Positions 23,352 to 33,709 of a stretch of 64,000 nt of DNA are shown in pieces. This DNA comes from Atopsyche davidsoni (lineage: Eukaryota; Arthropoda; Insecta; Trichoptera; Hydrobiosidae): NCBI GenBank assembly GCA_022113835.1, contig JAILWY010000014.1, positions 2,356,001 to 2,420,000 on the forward strand. Reading direction: 5' to 3'. Both the position numbers and the translations under genes were made by a program. Each line of letters starts with the position of its first letter. Position 1 is the first letter of the stretch. Below the pieces are notes generated by a model that saw nothing but the letters and a program-made list of their open reading frames with translations, ran no database searches and had not been told where the DNA came from.

Positions 23352-24660
23352 ATGCCGGCATCCACATGATCGGGCGCGAACGCCGTCGCAGAGGACAGAG
23401 CTGGGTCCGATTCGGGAAGCGAATCGTCCCGAAACTCTGATCGGATAACGGTAGACAGTGCGCTCACACAGATGCGCCGCGAGCTAGAGGAAACACGTCG
23501 AGAAATACGTGAGCTAAAAGCCCAGGGAAATGTTCCTGATGCCGCTAACCCGAGCACCGGCCCCGCTATCCCGAGCGCCGGGCCCGCTATCGCGATCACA
23601 GCCGCGCCGGCACCACATATCTCTCCGGACTTTCGGCACACGGAGAGACTTCCCTCAAACGACCCGCATCGTCAAACCGCGGCATGGGTTTCCCAGCAAG
23701 GCGACCCTTTTGCTCGGATGATGTCCACCTTCACGGACGCGATGCGGCAGTTCTCCGACTCTCAGAACCCGAGACAGGATACAGCGCTACTGCATCATAC
23801 AGCAGAGGACACAGCGAGCAGGTATCCGGGAACACCGCCACTGCAACGCACAGCAAACGAGCCGGCGATCGAGTTCCCTACGACGTCGCCACGGCACAGA
23901 GCCGACGAGCCGGCGATGACGTATGTCCAATCGGACGCGGCGGCGAAAGTCCCGCCGCCGCCCCATGACATTCCTGCTCACCCCGACTCAAGGGGGATGA
24001 GGCAGATGGAGGCCTTCATTGCGAGGCAGTCCAGCATCAAGGACTTGCCCTCGTTCAACGGAGACCCGATGGAGTGGCCCACCTTTATTGCACAATGGGA
24101 GCAATCGACACAGGTGTGCGCGCTCACCGACGCCGAAAATCTGATAAGGTTACGGCAGGCGCTGATAAGGCGAGGCGCGACTCGCGGTCGCAGGTATGCT
24201 GAGCGACCCCGAGCGAGTTGGCGACATCATCAACTCGTTGCGCGTGAGGTTTGGCGATCAGGACACGATCGTCAGCCGAATGATGGAGGACATGCAGCAA
24301 ATGCCGAGCCTCGACGATCACTGTGGGATCGAAAAAGTGATCGACATGGCAGTCGCGATAACAAATCTCGTCGCTGTCATCGGAAAGGTCGGAGTGAAAT
24401 ATTTGGCCCTCCCAAAACTCCTCGCCTCGATGGTCGAGAAATTGCCTTTCTGCATCCAGTTCTTGTGGTTGCACGACAACTCCCACAAGTCCCTCGATGG
24501 CGAAAGGCCGACGCTCGCTGAATTTGGAGCATGGCTAATGTCGCGCGGCGAGCATGCAGCCTTTGCGGGGCTCGAGCGGAAGCGATCCTCAGGGAGAAGG
24601 CGGCGGGAAGCGCACGTCCTAGCCACAAGCAGCCGGCGCGACCCGGAAGACGACGATCGC
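23352..24660 (+). pseudogene. BEL/Pao-type gag, broken
   Basis: The probable start codon at 23,352 is followed by an in-frame TGA at codon 6 (23,367-23,369). After it the frame stays open and shows a helical, charged segment (RRELEETRREIRELKAQ), then a Pro/Ala-rich linker, then the DUF1759-type core: IKDLPSFNGDPMEWPTFIAQ, a W-E-x-S/T-x-V-C motif and ENLIRLRQAL. A single-base loss near 24,165-24,169 shifts the remainder to another frame, where GMLSDPERVGDIINSLRVRF continues the same domain. Gag normally forms the particle that packages RNA. The zinc-knuckle region expected downstream is absent and replaced by a minisatellite. Confidence 0.85.
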
Positions 24661-25110
24661 GACGGCGGCGATGACCGCCAGGACCGCCGCCAGGATCGCC
24701 GCAAAGATGATTGCCGCGATGACCGCCGCGAGGATGGCCGCAAGTATGGCCGCCAAGATGGCCGCCATGATGGCCGCCAAGATGGCCGCCAAGATGGCCG
24801 CCAAGATGGCCGCCAAGATGGCCGCCAAGATGGCCGCCAAGATGGCCGCCAAGATGGCCGCCAAGATGGCTGCCAAGATGGCCGCAAAGATGGCCGCCAA
24901 GATGGCCGCAATGACCAGCGCGGAGACCGCCACAACAATCACCAGCGCGGAGACCGCCACAACGATCGCCACACGGATTGCCGCGATGATCGCCGCAAGT
25001 ATGGCCGCCAAAATGGCCGCCAAAATGACCGCCAAGATGGCCGCCAAGATGGCCGCCAAGATGGCCGCCAAGATGGCCGCCTAAAAGTCCGCCATAATGG
25101 CCTCCAAAAT
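24660..25110 (+). repeat. 12-bp minisatellite inside the LTR element
   Basis: An array of GATGGCCGCCAA units, perfect from about 24,775 to 24,870 and degenerate on both sides. Because the unit is a multiple of three the array is open in several frames on both strands; the plus frame continuous with gag reads (DGRQ)n. The long opposite-strand frames here (WRPS, GGHL and AAIL repeats) are artefacts of the array. Confidence 0.92.
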
Positions 25111-25121
25111 GGCCGCCAAGA

Positions 25122-25180
25122 AAAGCGCTATGGAACATTGCTCACCTGCCTTACAACCAGGGCAGTGCGTCTAGAGAGTG
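25122..25180 (+). pseudogene. integrase scrap of BEL/Pao pol
   Basis: About 20 codons, KRYGTLLTCLTTRAVRLES, match the conserved start of the BEL/Pao integrase catalytic core, where the first catalytic Asp region normally lies. It is fused in frame to the minisatellite-extended gag frame, so protease, RT, RNase H and the rest of integrase have been deleted. Confidence 0.7.
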
Positions 25181-25369
25181 CCGGAGGCCGCCCAGGCGCG
25201 GCGGCGGAGCCACGGCCGCGGTCGCCCTCCGCGCCGGCAGCCCGCGATGCCCCGGGGCCGCTTGAACGTGCGGGCCGGGACTCGCCCTACATCGGGGGCA
25301 TGCGGACCAGAGAGCCGCCGATTGCGCCTCTGCTGGCACCGTTAGCAGCCCGCGACGTATGCCGACAGG

Positions 25370-25540
25370 ATAGCCGCGGGGATCGCCGCCAGAATGGCCG
25401 CGATGTATGCCGCGAGGATGGCCGCAAGGATCGCCGCCAGGGTGGCCGCAAGGATCGCCGCCAGGATGGCCGCGAGGATGACCGACACGCTGGCCGCGGT
25501 TATCGCCGCGATGACCGCCGCGATGACCGCCGGGAAGCGC
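25370..25540 (+). repeat. second block of related 12-bp minisatellite
   Basis: Degenerate units (GGATGGCCGCAA, GGATCGCCGCCA types) encode further D/R-rich repeats in the same frame. It is separated from the first block by about 250 bp of GC-rich sequence. Confidence 0.85.
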
Positions 25541-25619
25541 CTCACACCGGGAGGCCGCCGCCTGCGCCCCTCCCAGCTGCGATGGCAGCGAGCAGCGTCC
25601 CATCGTCGCTTGAACTTGC

Positions 25620-26031
25620 GAGTCGGGATGCGCTGCACACCGGGGAGCCACCGCCTGCGCCACTCTCGGCTGCGTTGGCAACCAGCGACGAAGATGGCTG
25701 GACGAGTGACCCCGCGGAATTAGCACCCGCACCACTGTGTGCTACACAGCCGATAACCTGCGTACCGACGCTGCCTGAGACAGCGCGACGTGCGAAGGTT
25801 ATGAAGATAAACCACCACCCTCAAATGGGGGGAGCTAGTAGACTTATGCTTGCGCTTGGCCTGTTATGTATAAGCAGCGCAAGATACCTAGAGCTGCACC
25901 GAAGTGATTGTGCAATCAAAATGCACATTGCACCGAGAACCCGGTGCCCTGTTGAGGGCTTACTATCGCCTAAATGGGATTTGTTGAAATCAGAGCGTAC
26001 GGACAAACGCTTTGCTTCAACGCTGGCCTAA
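25620..26031 (+). pseudogene. residual 3' coding region, possible env-like start
   Basis: The frame continues after the second minisatellite to a stop at 26,029-26,031. It contains a Met followed by a hydrophobic, signal-peptide-like run (LMLALGLLCISSARY) and then Cys-containing sequence. Some BEL/Pao elements carry an envelope-like third gene, and this could be a remnant of one, but I recognise no conserved domain. It may equally be the tail of pol. Confidence 0.3.
25823..25834 (+). other. internal polypurine-tract duplicate
   Basis: AAATGGGGGGAG repeats the 3' polypurine tract (AATGGGGGGAG, 26,611-26,621) almost 800 bp upstream. It could act as a central plus-strand primer or mark an older LTR junction or duplication. 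Confidence 0.4.
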
Positions 26032-26039
26032 CTGCTGCG

Positions 26040-26515
26040 CTGGCTACCCGCCGCCGCGGCCGCCTCGCCGCCGCCGCTGGCCGCCCCGACGCCCTCGCCG
26101 CCGCCCCGGTCGCCCCGACGCCCTCGCCGCCGCCGCTGGCCGCCCCGACGCCCTCGCCGCCGCCCCGGTCGCCCCGGTCGCCCCGACGCCCTCGCCGCCC
26201 CGACGCCCTCGCCGCCGCCCCGGTCGCCCCGACGCCCTCGCCGCCGCCGCTGGCCGCCCCGACGCCCTCGCCGCCGCCCCGGTCGCCCCGGTCGCCCCGA
26301 CGCCCTCGCCGCCCCGACGCCCTCGCCGCCGCCCCGGTCGCCCCGGTCGCCCCGACGCCCTCGCCGCCGCCCCGGTCGCCCCGACGCCCTCGCCGCCGCC
26401 GCTGGCCGCCCCGACGCCCTCGCCGCCGCCGCCGCTGGCCGCCCCGACGCCCTCGCCGCCGCCCCGGCCGCCTCGACGCCCTCGCCGCCGCCCCGGTCGC
26501 CCCGACCCCTCGTCG
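26040..26515 (+). repeat. extreme-GC minisatellite in the LTR element
   Basis: Interleaved units of CGCCCTCGCCGCCGC and CCCGGTCGCCCCGA types, nearly all G or C, about 475 bp long. It encodes APTPSPPP-like or RGRR-like repeats depending on frame. It lies between the last coding remnant and the polypurine tract. Confidence 0.92.
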
Positions 26516-26610
26516 ATTCCGTCTACACCAAGCCCGACGTTCACCCACACATCCGCCGATGCCGAATACCGACGACCAGCCGACGTGGATCAAGAATTCG
26601 CGCAGACCCG

Positions 26611-26621
26611 AATGGGGGGAG
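26611..26621 (+). other. polypurine tract
   Basis: AATGGGGGGAG directly abuts the 3' LTR start TGTACC and would prime plus-strand synthesis. Confidence 0.85.
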
Positions 26622-27440
26622 TGTACCGGACGTCATATCACTTGATCGTCGGGATTTACGCGCTAAAATGTCCACGTGCATATTTGCAGGTGTGCGATGG
26701 AATATTATCCCTTCTAAGTGCCCACCTGCACATTTACAGCGGGAATTTCTAGGTTTATGACAGTGTATATTGTTTGAGCGCGCCGCTAAGAGGTGTTTTC
26801 CCCAAGAAAGGTACAGAGAAGGTCCCAGATTTAAATGGCCAACTGTGCTGCTAATCCCTTTAGAGATCTCTTATGTGCACTGCTTAGAGCGCCGCTAAAA
26901 GGTGTTTTCCCCGGCTTGGGTACCGGAAAAATCCCAGGGTTTAACTGACATCTGTACATTCCTGTTGTTAATCCCCTTGGGTTGTTTACTTTTAACATTC
27001 CAATGTACTCATACTTTTTGTATATAAACCCCAGGACCGGGCCCAATAAATTTTCCCTGCCTAACACAATATCACAACCATAGAAATTCATGTACGCTAC
27101 CACCTAAGTCACACATTGAGAGCCCCGAAACCTGCGCGCAGGACGGGGATAGACAAACACCTCACCAAAACATTAGTTATAAGATCTATTGTAATAAACC
27201 TAATGAAAAATAAAAGAATTTTGAAAATTTTTTTTTTTGGCCCAATAAAACCAGAGTCATGAACGAGTTGTTTCTGTGAGCACCTCCCTTTCCTGCGACG
27301 TATCTCTCTTGCGACAAGCTTAGTAAAGATCAGCCTGAAAACTGCTCTCCCTGCGTCTGATGCCAAGCTGAGAGATACGAAGCACCCATCCCTGAAATCC
27401 AACACACCTAAATAAATACAGTCTTTATACGTCCCGTATA
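26622..27440 (+). repeat. 3' LTR with nested insertion
   Basis: 819 bp in total; 620 bp when the 188-bp insertion and one 11-bp duplication are removed, exactly the size of the other LTR. Same TATA box, AATAAA and termini. It is followed by the target duplication CTCTG. Confidence 0.93.
27051..27238 (+). mobile_element. short Jockey-type insertion in the 3' LTR
   Basis: A 188-bp 3' untranslated fragment flanked by GGCCCAATAAA on both sides (27,040-27,050 and 27,239-27,249). It is in the same orientation and at the same target base as the large insertion in the other LTR. Shared blocks (ATGTACGCTACCAC, TGCGCGCAG, GAATTTTGAAA plus T-tail) show the same family, but the rest differs substantially, so it is a separate lineage rather than a deleted copy of the same insert. 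Confidence 0.88.
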
Positions 27441-27445
27441 CTCTG

Positions 27446-28200
27446 TTTTGTGAACTTCAAAGTCTTATATTTTATTTAAATTTTAAATAATACGTTTAAA
27501 ATCTAAGCAAAAAATATATTCACTCAATTCATTAAAAATATATATATTTTGGTTTTCTGCGATAATAATATTATTCTAAACTTAATAAGTAATATATAGT
27601 ATACACAGTAAAATATAAACTATTAAGTTGTTAAAAAACTGCCTCTGCTATACGTGGTGTGTCAAAACTCATAGCACCATCCCCAGTATCAGATGCTATA
27701 GGATAAATAAAATAATTCCAACGGATGGATATCATACATAAACAACGCTTTGGTCCTTATCAAAATTACACGCATGTATACAAAAAGTATAGCGTGATTT
27801 TCAGTTTATTAAGCACAGAGGATGCAGAACCGCAACGTGGTAGCAAACTCAAACCACATCCTTTTGAAATACAGCGGAGAAAAAATCATAATAAAAATAT
27901 ATACACCAGCGGTTCGGGCATATGACTCAAAAAACTCAAATCATATACTTTGCTCCAAACGCGAAAAATAATATTAATTATATTTAGATAAATTGTATGG
28001 AATCTCCTGATAATCATTGGTTCTGTAACACCTTTTCATTTTCTCATTGTAAATAGTTTGTGTGACCTCATTCTGTTTAAAAATGCCAACCGAGTATGTT
28101 GGAGAAACTAGCAGCATCGAAAAAAAAAAAAAGTATGTAGGAATAACATCATCATTGATACTGTTTTGCCGTTTATACTTCATATCTTATATATTATAGA
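27446..28200. other. no recognisable gene
   Basis: AT-rich sequence right of the LTR element with only short chance frames. Confidence 0.6.
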
Positions 28201-28202
28201 TA

Positions 28203-28560
28203 CAGTAATACCCCGCTTTACGCGACTCCGTTATGCGCGGTTTCACAATAACGCGAATTTCATATTTTTACGAATGTGTATGAACATAATGCAGTCATTG
28301 ACTTCTCTTAACAATTAAAAACAGGGTTGAACGTTTTTTACAAGAACGTAAAAGAAACGCTACCCAAAAGATAATACATGTATTTTTCAGTGAAAAAAAC
28401 ATGTAATACTGCATAAAGTGATTGATTCAAATGATTCGTATTTTTTTGTATTAAGTTTTGATTATGTATGTATGTTTAATCGTAAACTACGATATACGCG
28501 TATTTTACTTAACGCGTTTTTTTCCGGAACGTATCACTCGCGTAAAGCGGGGTATTACTG
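28203..28560. mobile_element. Tigger/pogo-like MITE, copy 2
   Basis: 358 bp bounded by TA (28,201-28,202; 28,561-28,562). Near-perfect terminal repeats CAGTAATACCCCGCTTTACG and its complement. The interior is colinear with copy 1 at 11,621 apart from small indels, including a block near the left end present in copy 1 and missing here. Confidence 0.9.
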
Positions 28561-28588
28561 TATATCAAAATGTATGACTTCAAAGAAA

Positions 28589-29026
28589 CTATAAAGAGAT
28601 TCTAATTAGGCAAGCCGGGCTTGCAGCCATTTGCGGCAGTGCCGTCGGATAATAGAGAAGTGCTGAAACCGGAATGCAAGGGTCTTCAGCATTGAGGAGA
28701 ACTGGTTCCTGGACCAGCCCTCCCGGCCCTGCGCTGGTCGTTCCCAGGCGGCACCAGGAATCCCGTCCCGACTCGTCCTTACGGTACTCATCCATCTGCA
28801 GCATCCGCGTGCTCCGACCCCCGCAGCCGGCACAGGTGCCTGACAGGCGACTGGCCGAGTGATTGACTTTTGGGTCTTCGTCAATCAACTGAATGTTATG
28901 TCGCCTCATTTCTTCATTATGAAATGAATAAAAAACACCACGGGTTGACCGCATCGCAAATGGGAGTCTTGCACAGAGAGAGCTCCTCGCGATGGTGAAA
29001 AAGCGTAATGAATATATTTTGGGCAA
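28589..29026 (-). other. 145-codon open frame, probably not a gene
   Basis: An unusually long frame for this AT-rich region, with varied composition (EEMRRHNIQLIDEDPKVNHS, then a C-x2-C-G-G segment). Its N-terminal third lies opposite a decayed RTE-like fragment, so the start is not credible. The GC-rich part (28,610-28,870) could be a host exon or part of an unrecognised element. No family recognised. Confidence 0.15.
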
Positions 29027-29190
29027 ATTTTATAATTATAGTAATCCAGCCATTGAAGAAATAAGGTAAACATGGATGCGGAATTTGCAACAGGAAGTCG
29101 GAAGTACAGACGAACTATGACAGATATGGGTTCAGGGGATGGTCACCAACCTCTTCTGAGGAGAGGCAAAAATGCGTATGGTATCCTATT
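28925..29190 (+). mobile_element. RTE-like element 3' fragment
   Basis: Includes CACGGGTTGACCGCATCGCA, the region encoding a (W)V-D-x-V-T-N-E-like segment downstream of RT in insect RTE-like elements, then GGAAGTCGGAAGTACAGACG, GATGGTCACCAACCTC and GAGGAGAGGC. Frames are disrupted. Confidence 0.6.
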
Positions 29191-30264
29191 TTGACCATAT
29201 TATTTTTTTTTAGTCGCCGAGTTATGTGTTTAAATCCCATTGGTGTCGTGAAAACATTTCTCGTCGTTTCATTTGTAATTCGATTGTGTTGATAATATAT
29301 ATCCGTATACATATTATACATGCACATATGGGATTATTTATATATACGACTGTACTTACTGTTTTTTAATATTTTAATTAAAAAACCCGTTTAGTATTAT
29401 TCAACAATGTAGCATGTAGCTTAACGGCATGAAGATTACGATAATTTTTATTAGTAAGCGCTTTCGCTTTTAAAGGGCTTCTTAAAATTCATAGGCAAAA
29501 CATAAATATTTTTTTTATATTAAAGCATTTTCGATACGGATTATTTCAATACTGTCCATCGTGGATTCCAAGGTGGTTCTTGAATGTTGCGAATGTTCAC
29601 GAGCACGCGTTTAACACGACGGTGTTGGGCAATTTTCTACGAGTCATATTTCGCGGATGAAGGATGGAATGCTGGAGAGGCAGGCGGCTGCCGAGGATGT
29701 GCTGCGAGGAGCAGGGAGTCCTCGGAGATCAGGTTTGCTAGCCTGGCGGGGCGTTCACCGCGCCAGCTGGAGGACGAGGCCTGACGGCAGGACTTGTGAC
29801 GTCACAACCATAGGCCGAACTCATATGTTTCACAAGTCACTAACATCTAAGGACGAAGGCTCGGATAAATATCTCAAACACGCGTTCCGTACCTTTTTTG
29901 TTGCCGACTGGCGGCCATGTGCGGAAATTAATTTTAATGTAGATATTTAGACATTTGTATGTAGACAATATAAGTGCAAAGTCGTTCCATACATCGGATA
30001 AATCGGTAGCACGCAATACGTTCAAAGAGTGAGCTCATTAAATTTAATGAGCCCAATAAATATAGTACGTAAATTGTACATAAAAAATTGAATACATACA
30101 TTAACAAAGGGCAACTCATTGCTTTTAGTAGCTATAAATAAATGCTTATTTTCAGTTAAATAATTAAATGAATTTACTCACACAACTGTCAAGTGTATAA
30201 TTATGTAATTACTCATCATAATAGTTTAAATGGGCCAGTATTTTTAAATTGTTTTTATTACAAG

Positions 30265-30440
30265 ATTCCTTATTTTTTTATAGTAAATTTACAATAATTC
30301 TTAAGCTTATGCCTATAATACGGTATGTGGATAGCCTCATCCTGATCCTGTGCGCAGGTTGTGAGACTTATAATACAAGGTGGGGATTAGGTGGTAGGGT
30401 GTATGTAATTATTTATTTTCTTAAAATTTGAGTAAATAAC
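30265..30440 (-). mobile_element. Jockey-type 3' untranslated fragment
   Basis: The minus strand matches the 3' region of the Jockey copy in the LTR (ATACGGTATGTGGATAGCC, CCTGTGCGCAGG, GGTGGTAGGGTG blocks). Short and decayed. Confidence 0.6.
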
Positions 30441-30489
30441 CATTTTTTAGTGATTTTTCTCGTACAAAAAATTATATTAAATTACCAAA

Positions 30490-30935
30490 TTCTTCTATTG
30501 TGTTATTCTTTTAAATTACAATTTCTCTTAAAGCTATGTCTTATAATACGGTATGTTTTGCCCCTGCTCCTGCGCGCAGTTTCTGGGGCTTACAAAATGG
30601 TGTTCTAGTTGGTAGCGTACATGTGTTTCTTGTGTGTGTGGTTTTGTGATATGTGTTAAAAACCCTTTTGTAGCATGAGTTGAGATACTTTAAATAAATA
30701 TTACAACTAGATAACATAACTAAATGGGGGTGGGGGGAGGATAGGGGTGGCGGACGGGTGGGTAAACTTAGTGATTTTACTGAGTTTATATAATGCAAGA
30801 CATCCTAGGTATTACAAAGGAACAGCAGCTGACTTATTTGACTAACATCACATATTGTATTTAAGTACTTCAAGGCTATCCCAACATTTCTGGTTTTGGC
30901 TACATGGTTTCTCCTTCTTGTACAGAGTGCCCTAA
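30490..30935 (-). mobile_element. Jockey-type 3' end fragment with ORF2 tail
   Basis: The minus strand starts with sequence equivalent to the final codons of the RT frame at 22,390 (GGCACTCTGTACAAGAAGGA). It continues through the poly-C/pyrimidine stretch (CACCCGTCCGCCACCCCTAT) and the TGCGCGCAGGAGCAGGGG block. Same family as the LTR-nested copy; 5' truncated. Confidence 0.8.
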
Positions 30936-30940
30936 CCTAA

Positions 30941-31176
30941 CCCAAAATTAACGCAAGATTTGAATTTGTCGCCATTTTTGCAGTAAAGTTTGCAGGAAAC
31001 AACAATTTGACAGCTGACAGTTTAGGGTTAGTAAAAATGGAGCGTTACACGATAGAACAACGTGTCTTCACTATTGAACAATATTTAAAAAATAATGAAA
31101 GCTTGGCAACCTTTTAAAACTTTACTGCAAATATGGCGACAAATTCAAGTCTTGCGTTAATTTTGGGACACCTTTA
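30941..31176 (+). mobile_element. internally deleted Tc1/mariner-like element (MITE)
   Basis: About 50-bp terminal inverted repeats (CCAAAATTAACGCAAGATTT at left; mirrored at right before GGGACACC). The interior keeps the first 26 codons of the transposase from ATG at 31,038 (MERYTIEQRVFTIEQYLKNN...) and then a TAA, so the coding region was deleted. The same family, with more coding sequence, lies at 41.2-41.85 kb. The outermost few bases of the left end are missing or replaced by a CCTAACCTAA run. Confidence 0.85.
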
Positions 31177-31199
31177 CAGGTAATTTATAAATACACCCC

Positions 31200-31295
31200 C
31201 CACACGAAGAGCCGCTCGTCGCGGCCATGACGTCACGCGCTTCGCCGTCGGGCCTTTTTTTCGAGGTGGCTTTTGCGCGGCCGCATCATAGAGAA
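31200..31295. promoter_or_regulatory. GC-rich island with CRE palindrome
   Basis: About 95 bp of CpG-rich DNA containing TGACGTCA (31,228-31,235) and GCGGCCGC, set in AT-rich surroundings. Suggestive of a regulatory element; no adjacent gene is identified. Confidence 0.25.
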
Positions 31296-31299
31296 TCGA

Positions 31300-32700
31300 C
31301 GGCCGATGTATTATGAATTAATAAAATTCCGCGCTTCGATTTATCGCTGAGCAGAGTTGCCCGCGGGAAAATAAAAAAAATAGTGCAAAGTATTCGAGAA
31401 AACCTCGAACGATCTGATATGTATTTTTTGTATATAATTGGATTAGGTTTTGCGTGTAACGCTGGTTTTTTTTTTTTATTGTTAAAAAATACAGTTAATA
31501 AACGGTTACTAATAAATAACCTTAATCTGCCTATAATAATATTTGTCTCTACAAATAATATAATGGTTCGCAGTGGCATTGTATCCGGTAGAAGTTCGTA
31601 AGAAATTATTCATCAAAAATCGGTTTTTTTTTATAATGATCTACCACAGATTTTCAGGCCGAAGTAAATTGAGTTAAGCGATTGAATTTTAAAGATTTAA
31701 TATTTAATTTGTTTTGGAAGAAGCTGTTTATAATGCTTTGAACGCCCATCACTGTGTGGAGTTTTGTGTTTGTGAATAGACGATGTTCATTAAATAGTAA
31801 AAGTATTTACTTTTTATTCATAGCGAACCTGTTTTTTTTAGCGGACGTGGAATAAATTCAACATCGTCAAAAAAAACTTGTCTTTACCTACCGGGTGTTT
31901 CAGAGTGATAAATAATAAAAATAATTACAGGGAGAACCAATAACCGAGCAAGAACAAAAAATATCGAAGTAGTACTTAATTATATAAATATAAACAAAAC
32001 CAAATGGTTTATGAGACTATGAAATTTATTATTTAAGTGATGAGAGCTCTTTCGCCCTATAGAGATGTCGTCTCATTGGATTTATAAATCATGAACAACT
32101 AAACCAGACATGAAGGTCTAAAAAATCTTTAATGCGAAGTCACAAATTTTACATTTGCGGCCTCATACTTTTCTAGAGTAGTGTTGTTTTATACATCTTG
32201 TTTATATATTCTGAGCCTGGATGCCTCTGCGTGTAGTACAGACGACTCAATACAAACACAAACAATTGTGTAGTACACTACATACCGCTTTCGTCCGATG
32301 CAACTGTGTCTACATAGACATATTAATAAATTGCAACCCATTACGTCCGTTATAGAATTTTTATAAAAATATTAAAATAGACGTCACAGCATATAAATTA
32401 GTTGTCGTTCGTCTTGTGGTAGAGCTACACGGTGTACAACTTGTCGGTCGGTTTGGTCGCCTGTATGGGGCTTTTCTGAAATACCCGGTTCTCGCAGCAC
32501 GCAGCAAAAAATAGTCGTATTTTACACAATCATTCGAATCGAATAAGTTTTTTTAGGGATCCCTACCTGTGAGTGCCCTTCCAGGCAGGTAAAATCTAAT
32601 TCGTTTAGTACATAGCCCGGTATATGGCCGTGATATTGACCTTTCCGCGGTCGCACCTGAGGACACACGCACCGGTGACGTGGCAACTTATAACTCGTTG
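31300..32700. other. no recognisable gene
   Basis: AT-rich; short frames only. I see no clear element. Confidence 0.55.
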
Positions 32701-32726
32701 CCCAATCTGTTCCTGATTGCCTGTTG

Positions 32727-32728
<2 letters not shown>

Positions 32729-32802
<74 letters not shown>
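32729..32802. repeat. (AT)n microsatellite
   Basis: An uninterrupted run of about 36 AT dinucleotides. Confidence 0.97.
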
Positions 32803-32804
<2 letters not shown>

Positions 32805-32900
32805 TGCCGATTTAATTCACTATTGATTCACAAGCAACTTTACTGTCTTATTATCCGAATTACATTTTTTGAAAAAACTGGCGCTGCTTCATCGTATGAG

Positions 32901-33090
32901 TTGATTCGTTTTCTTGGGGGCTGAGTTGCTTCAAGTTTCTGGTACTTCAAAGATTTCGTTTGTGCCTCCTTAGAGAGCGAGAGTAAAGTCGTGTTAATCG
33001 TCTATGTTAGTGTTGTCTTGGAGATTGAGAATTTCAAACGTCGGAGTACCAAAAACTTGAAGCAGCCCAGTACCGAAGAAACCAAATCAA
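32901..33090. mobile_element. foldback/MITE-like inverted repeat
   Basis: Imperfect 47-bp arms (32,901-32,947 and 33,044-33,090; common core GCTTCAAGTTT(C/T)TGGTACT) around a 96-bp loop. Sequence beyond the right arm (AACGGCGACGAAAACCTAC) matches the relic at 4.7 kb, so it is a dispersed family. Confidence 0.65.
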
Positions 33091-33631
33091 ACCATAACAA
33101 CGGCGACGAAAACCTACAAACATATCTATGCTTCGTTGTATCTTTATAATGTAACAACGGTATTCTTTTCTGATTGAGATATTTCTTTATTAAACTAAAA
33201 ACTTATTTGAAACGAACAGAAGATTTTTCTAAAGGATCTTCAAGTTTTAGGATTTACTTGTGACTTTTGTTTACCAAAGACGCCCGCGCCTTTCGCAGAT
33301 CTTTTGTTGTCAGCTTTTTCTCGTATTCTTATACTCATAGGACTAAGAAATACATTGTCTTATGCGAGTGCTATGCGGGTAGCTTAAGGGTGCATTTACA
33401 CCCTACAGAGAATAGCAGAAGCCTTATTTTCAGCCTCTGTACGGACTTGTACGAACTCCATAGATTCTTCTTAAGCCAAAGATGTTGATGGAATGATATT
33501 GAAAGGAAACCGAGCTAACTCGAAGTTAACCGTATTCAACAAAATCGAATCAATTCGACGAAAGCAAGTAGATTTAAATTTATACGATTTCTTTACGAAC
33601 GTTTTCTTACAAATATACAATAACTACTAAA

Positions 33632-33705
33632 AATGGGATTCAAACTCACAAATCTGGCGACTTACGTCTTTGGTCCAATCTAGAGCCCAGCATCTGTGCG
33701 ATAAT
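33632..33705 (-). mobile_element. possible tRNA-derived SINE fragment
   Basis: The minus strand carries a B-box-like GAGTTTGAATCCC preceded by a tRNA-like body. The A box is poor and there is no clear tail. Could be a decayed tRNA pseudogene. Confidence 0.3.
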
Positions 33706-33709
33706 ATAG

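Larger units (their letters stand above)
20499..27440 (+). mobile_element. BEL/Pao-like non-autonomous LTR retrotransposon
   Basis: A complete element: target duplication CTCTG at 20,494-20,498 and 27,441-27,445; LTRs beginning TGTACCGGACGT and ending ACGTCCCGTATA; primer-binding site; gag remnant; integrase scrap; polypurine tract. After subtracting nested insertions each LTR is 620 bp, and I count 5 differences between them, so insertion was recent. Gag has a stop and a frameshift and most of pol is absent, so this copy must have been moved by proteins supplied in trans. The gag region resembles the DUF1759 family of BEL/Pao elements; the 5-bp duplication fits that clade. Confidence 0.93.

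Noticed and set aside
24318..25138. Long minus-strand frames with WRPS, GGHL and AAIL repeats
   Set aside because: They are mirror translations of the 12-bp minisatellite, open because its unit is a multiple of three.
25970..26752. Pro/Ala- and Gly/Arg-rich frames on both strands
   Set aside because: Produced by the nearly pure-GC minisatellite; no domain, no promoter, open in most frames.
31178..31190. TTTACAG joined to GTAATT as a second recursive splice site
   Set aside because: It falls at the end of a mariner MITE, the donor half is weak and the pyrimidine tract is short.
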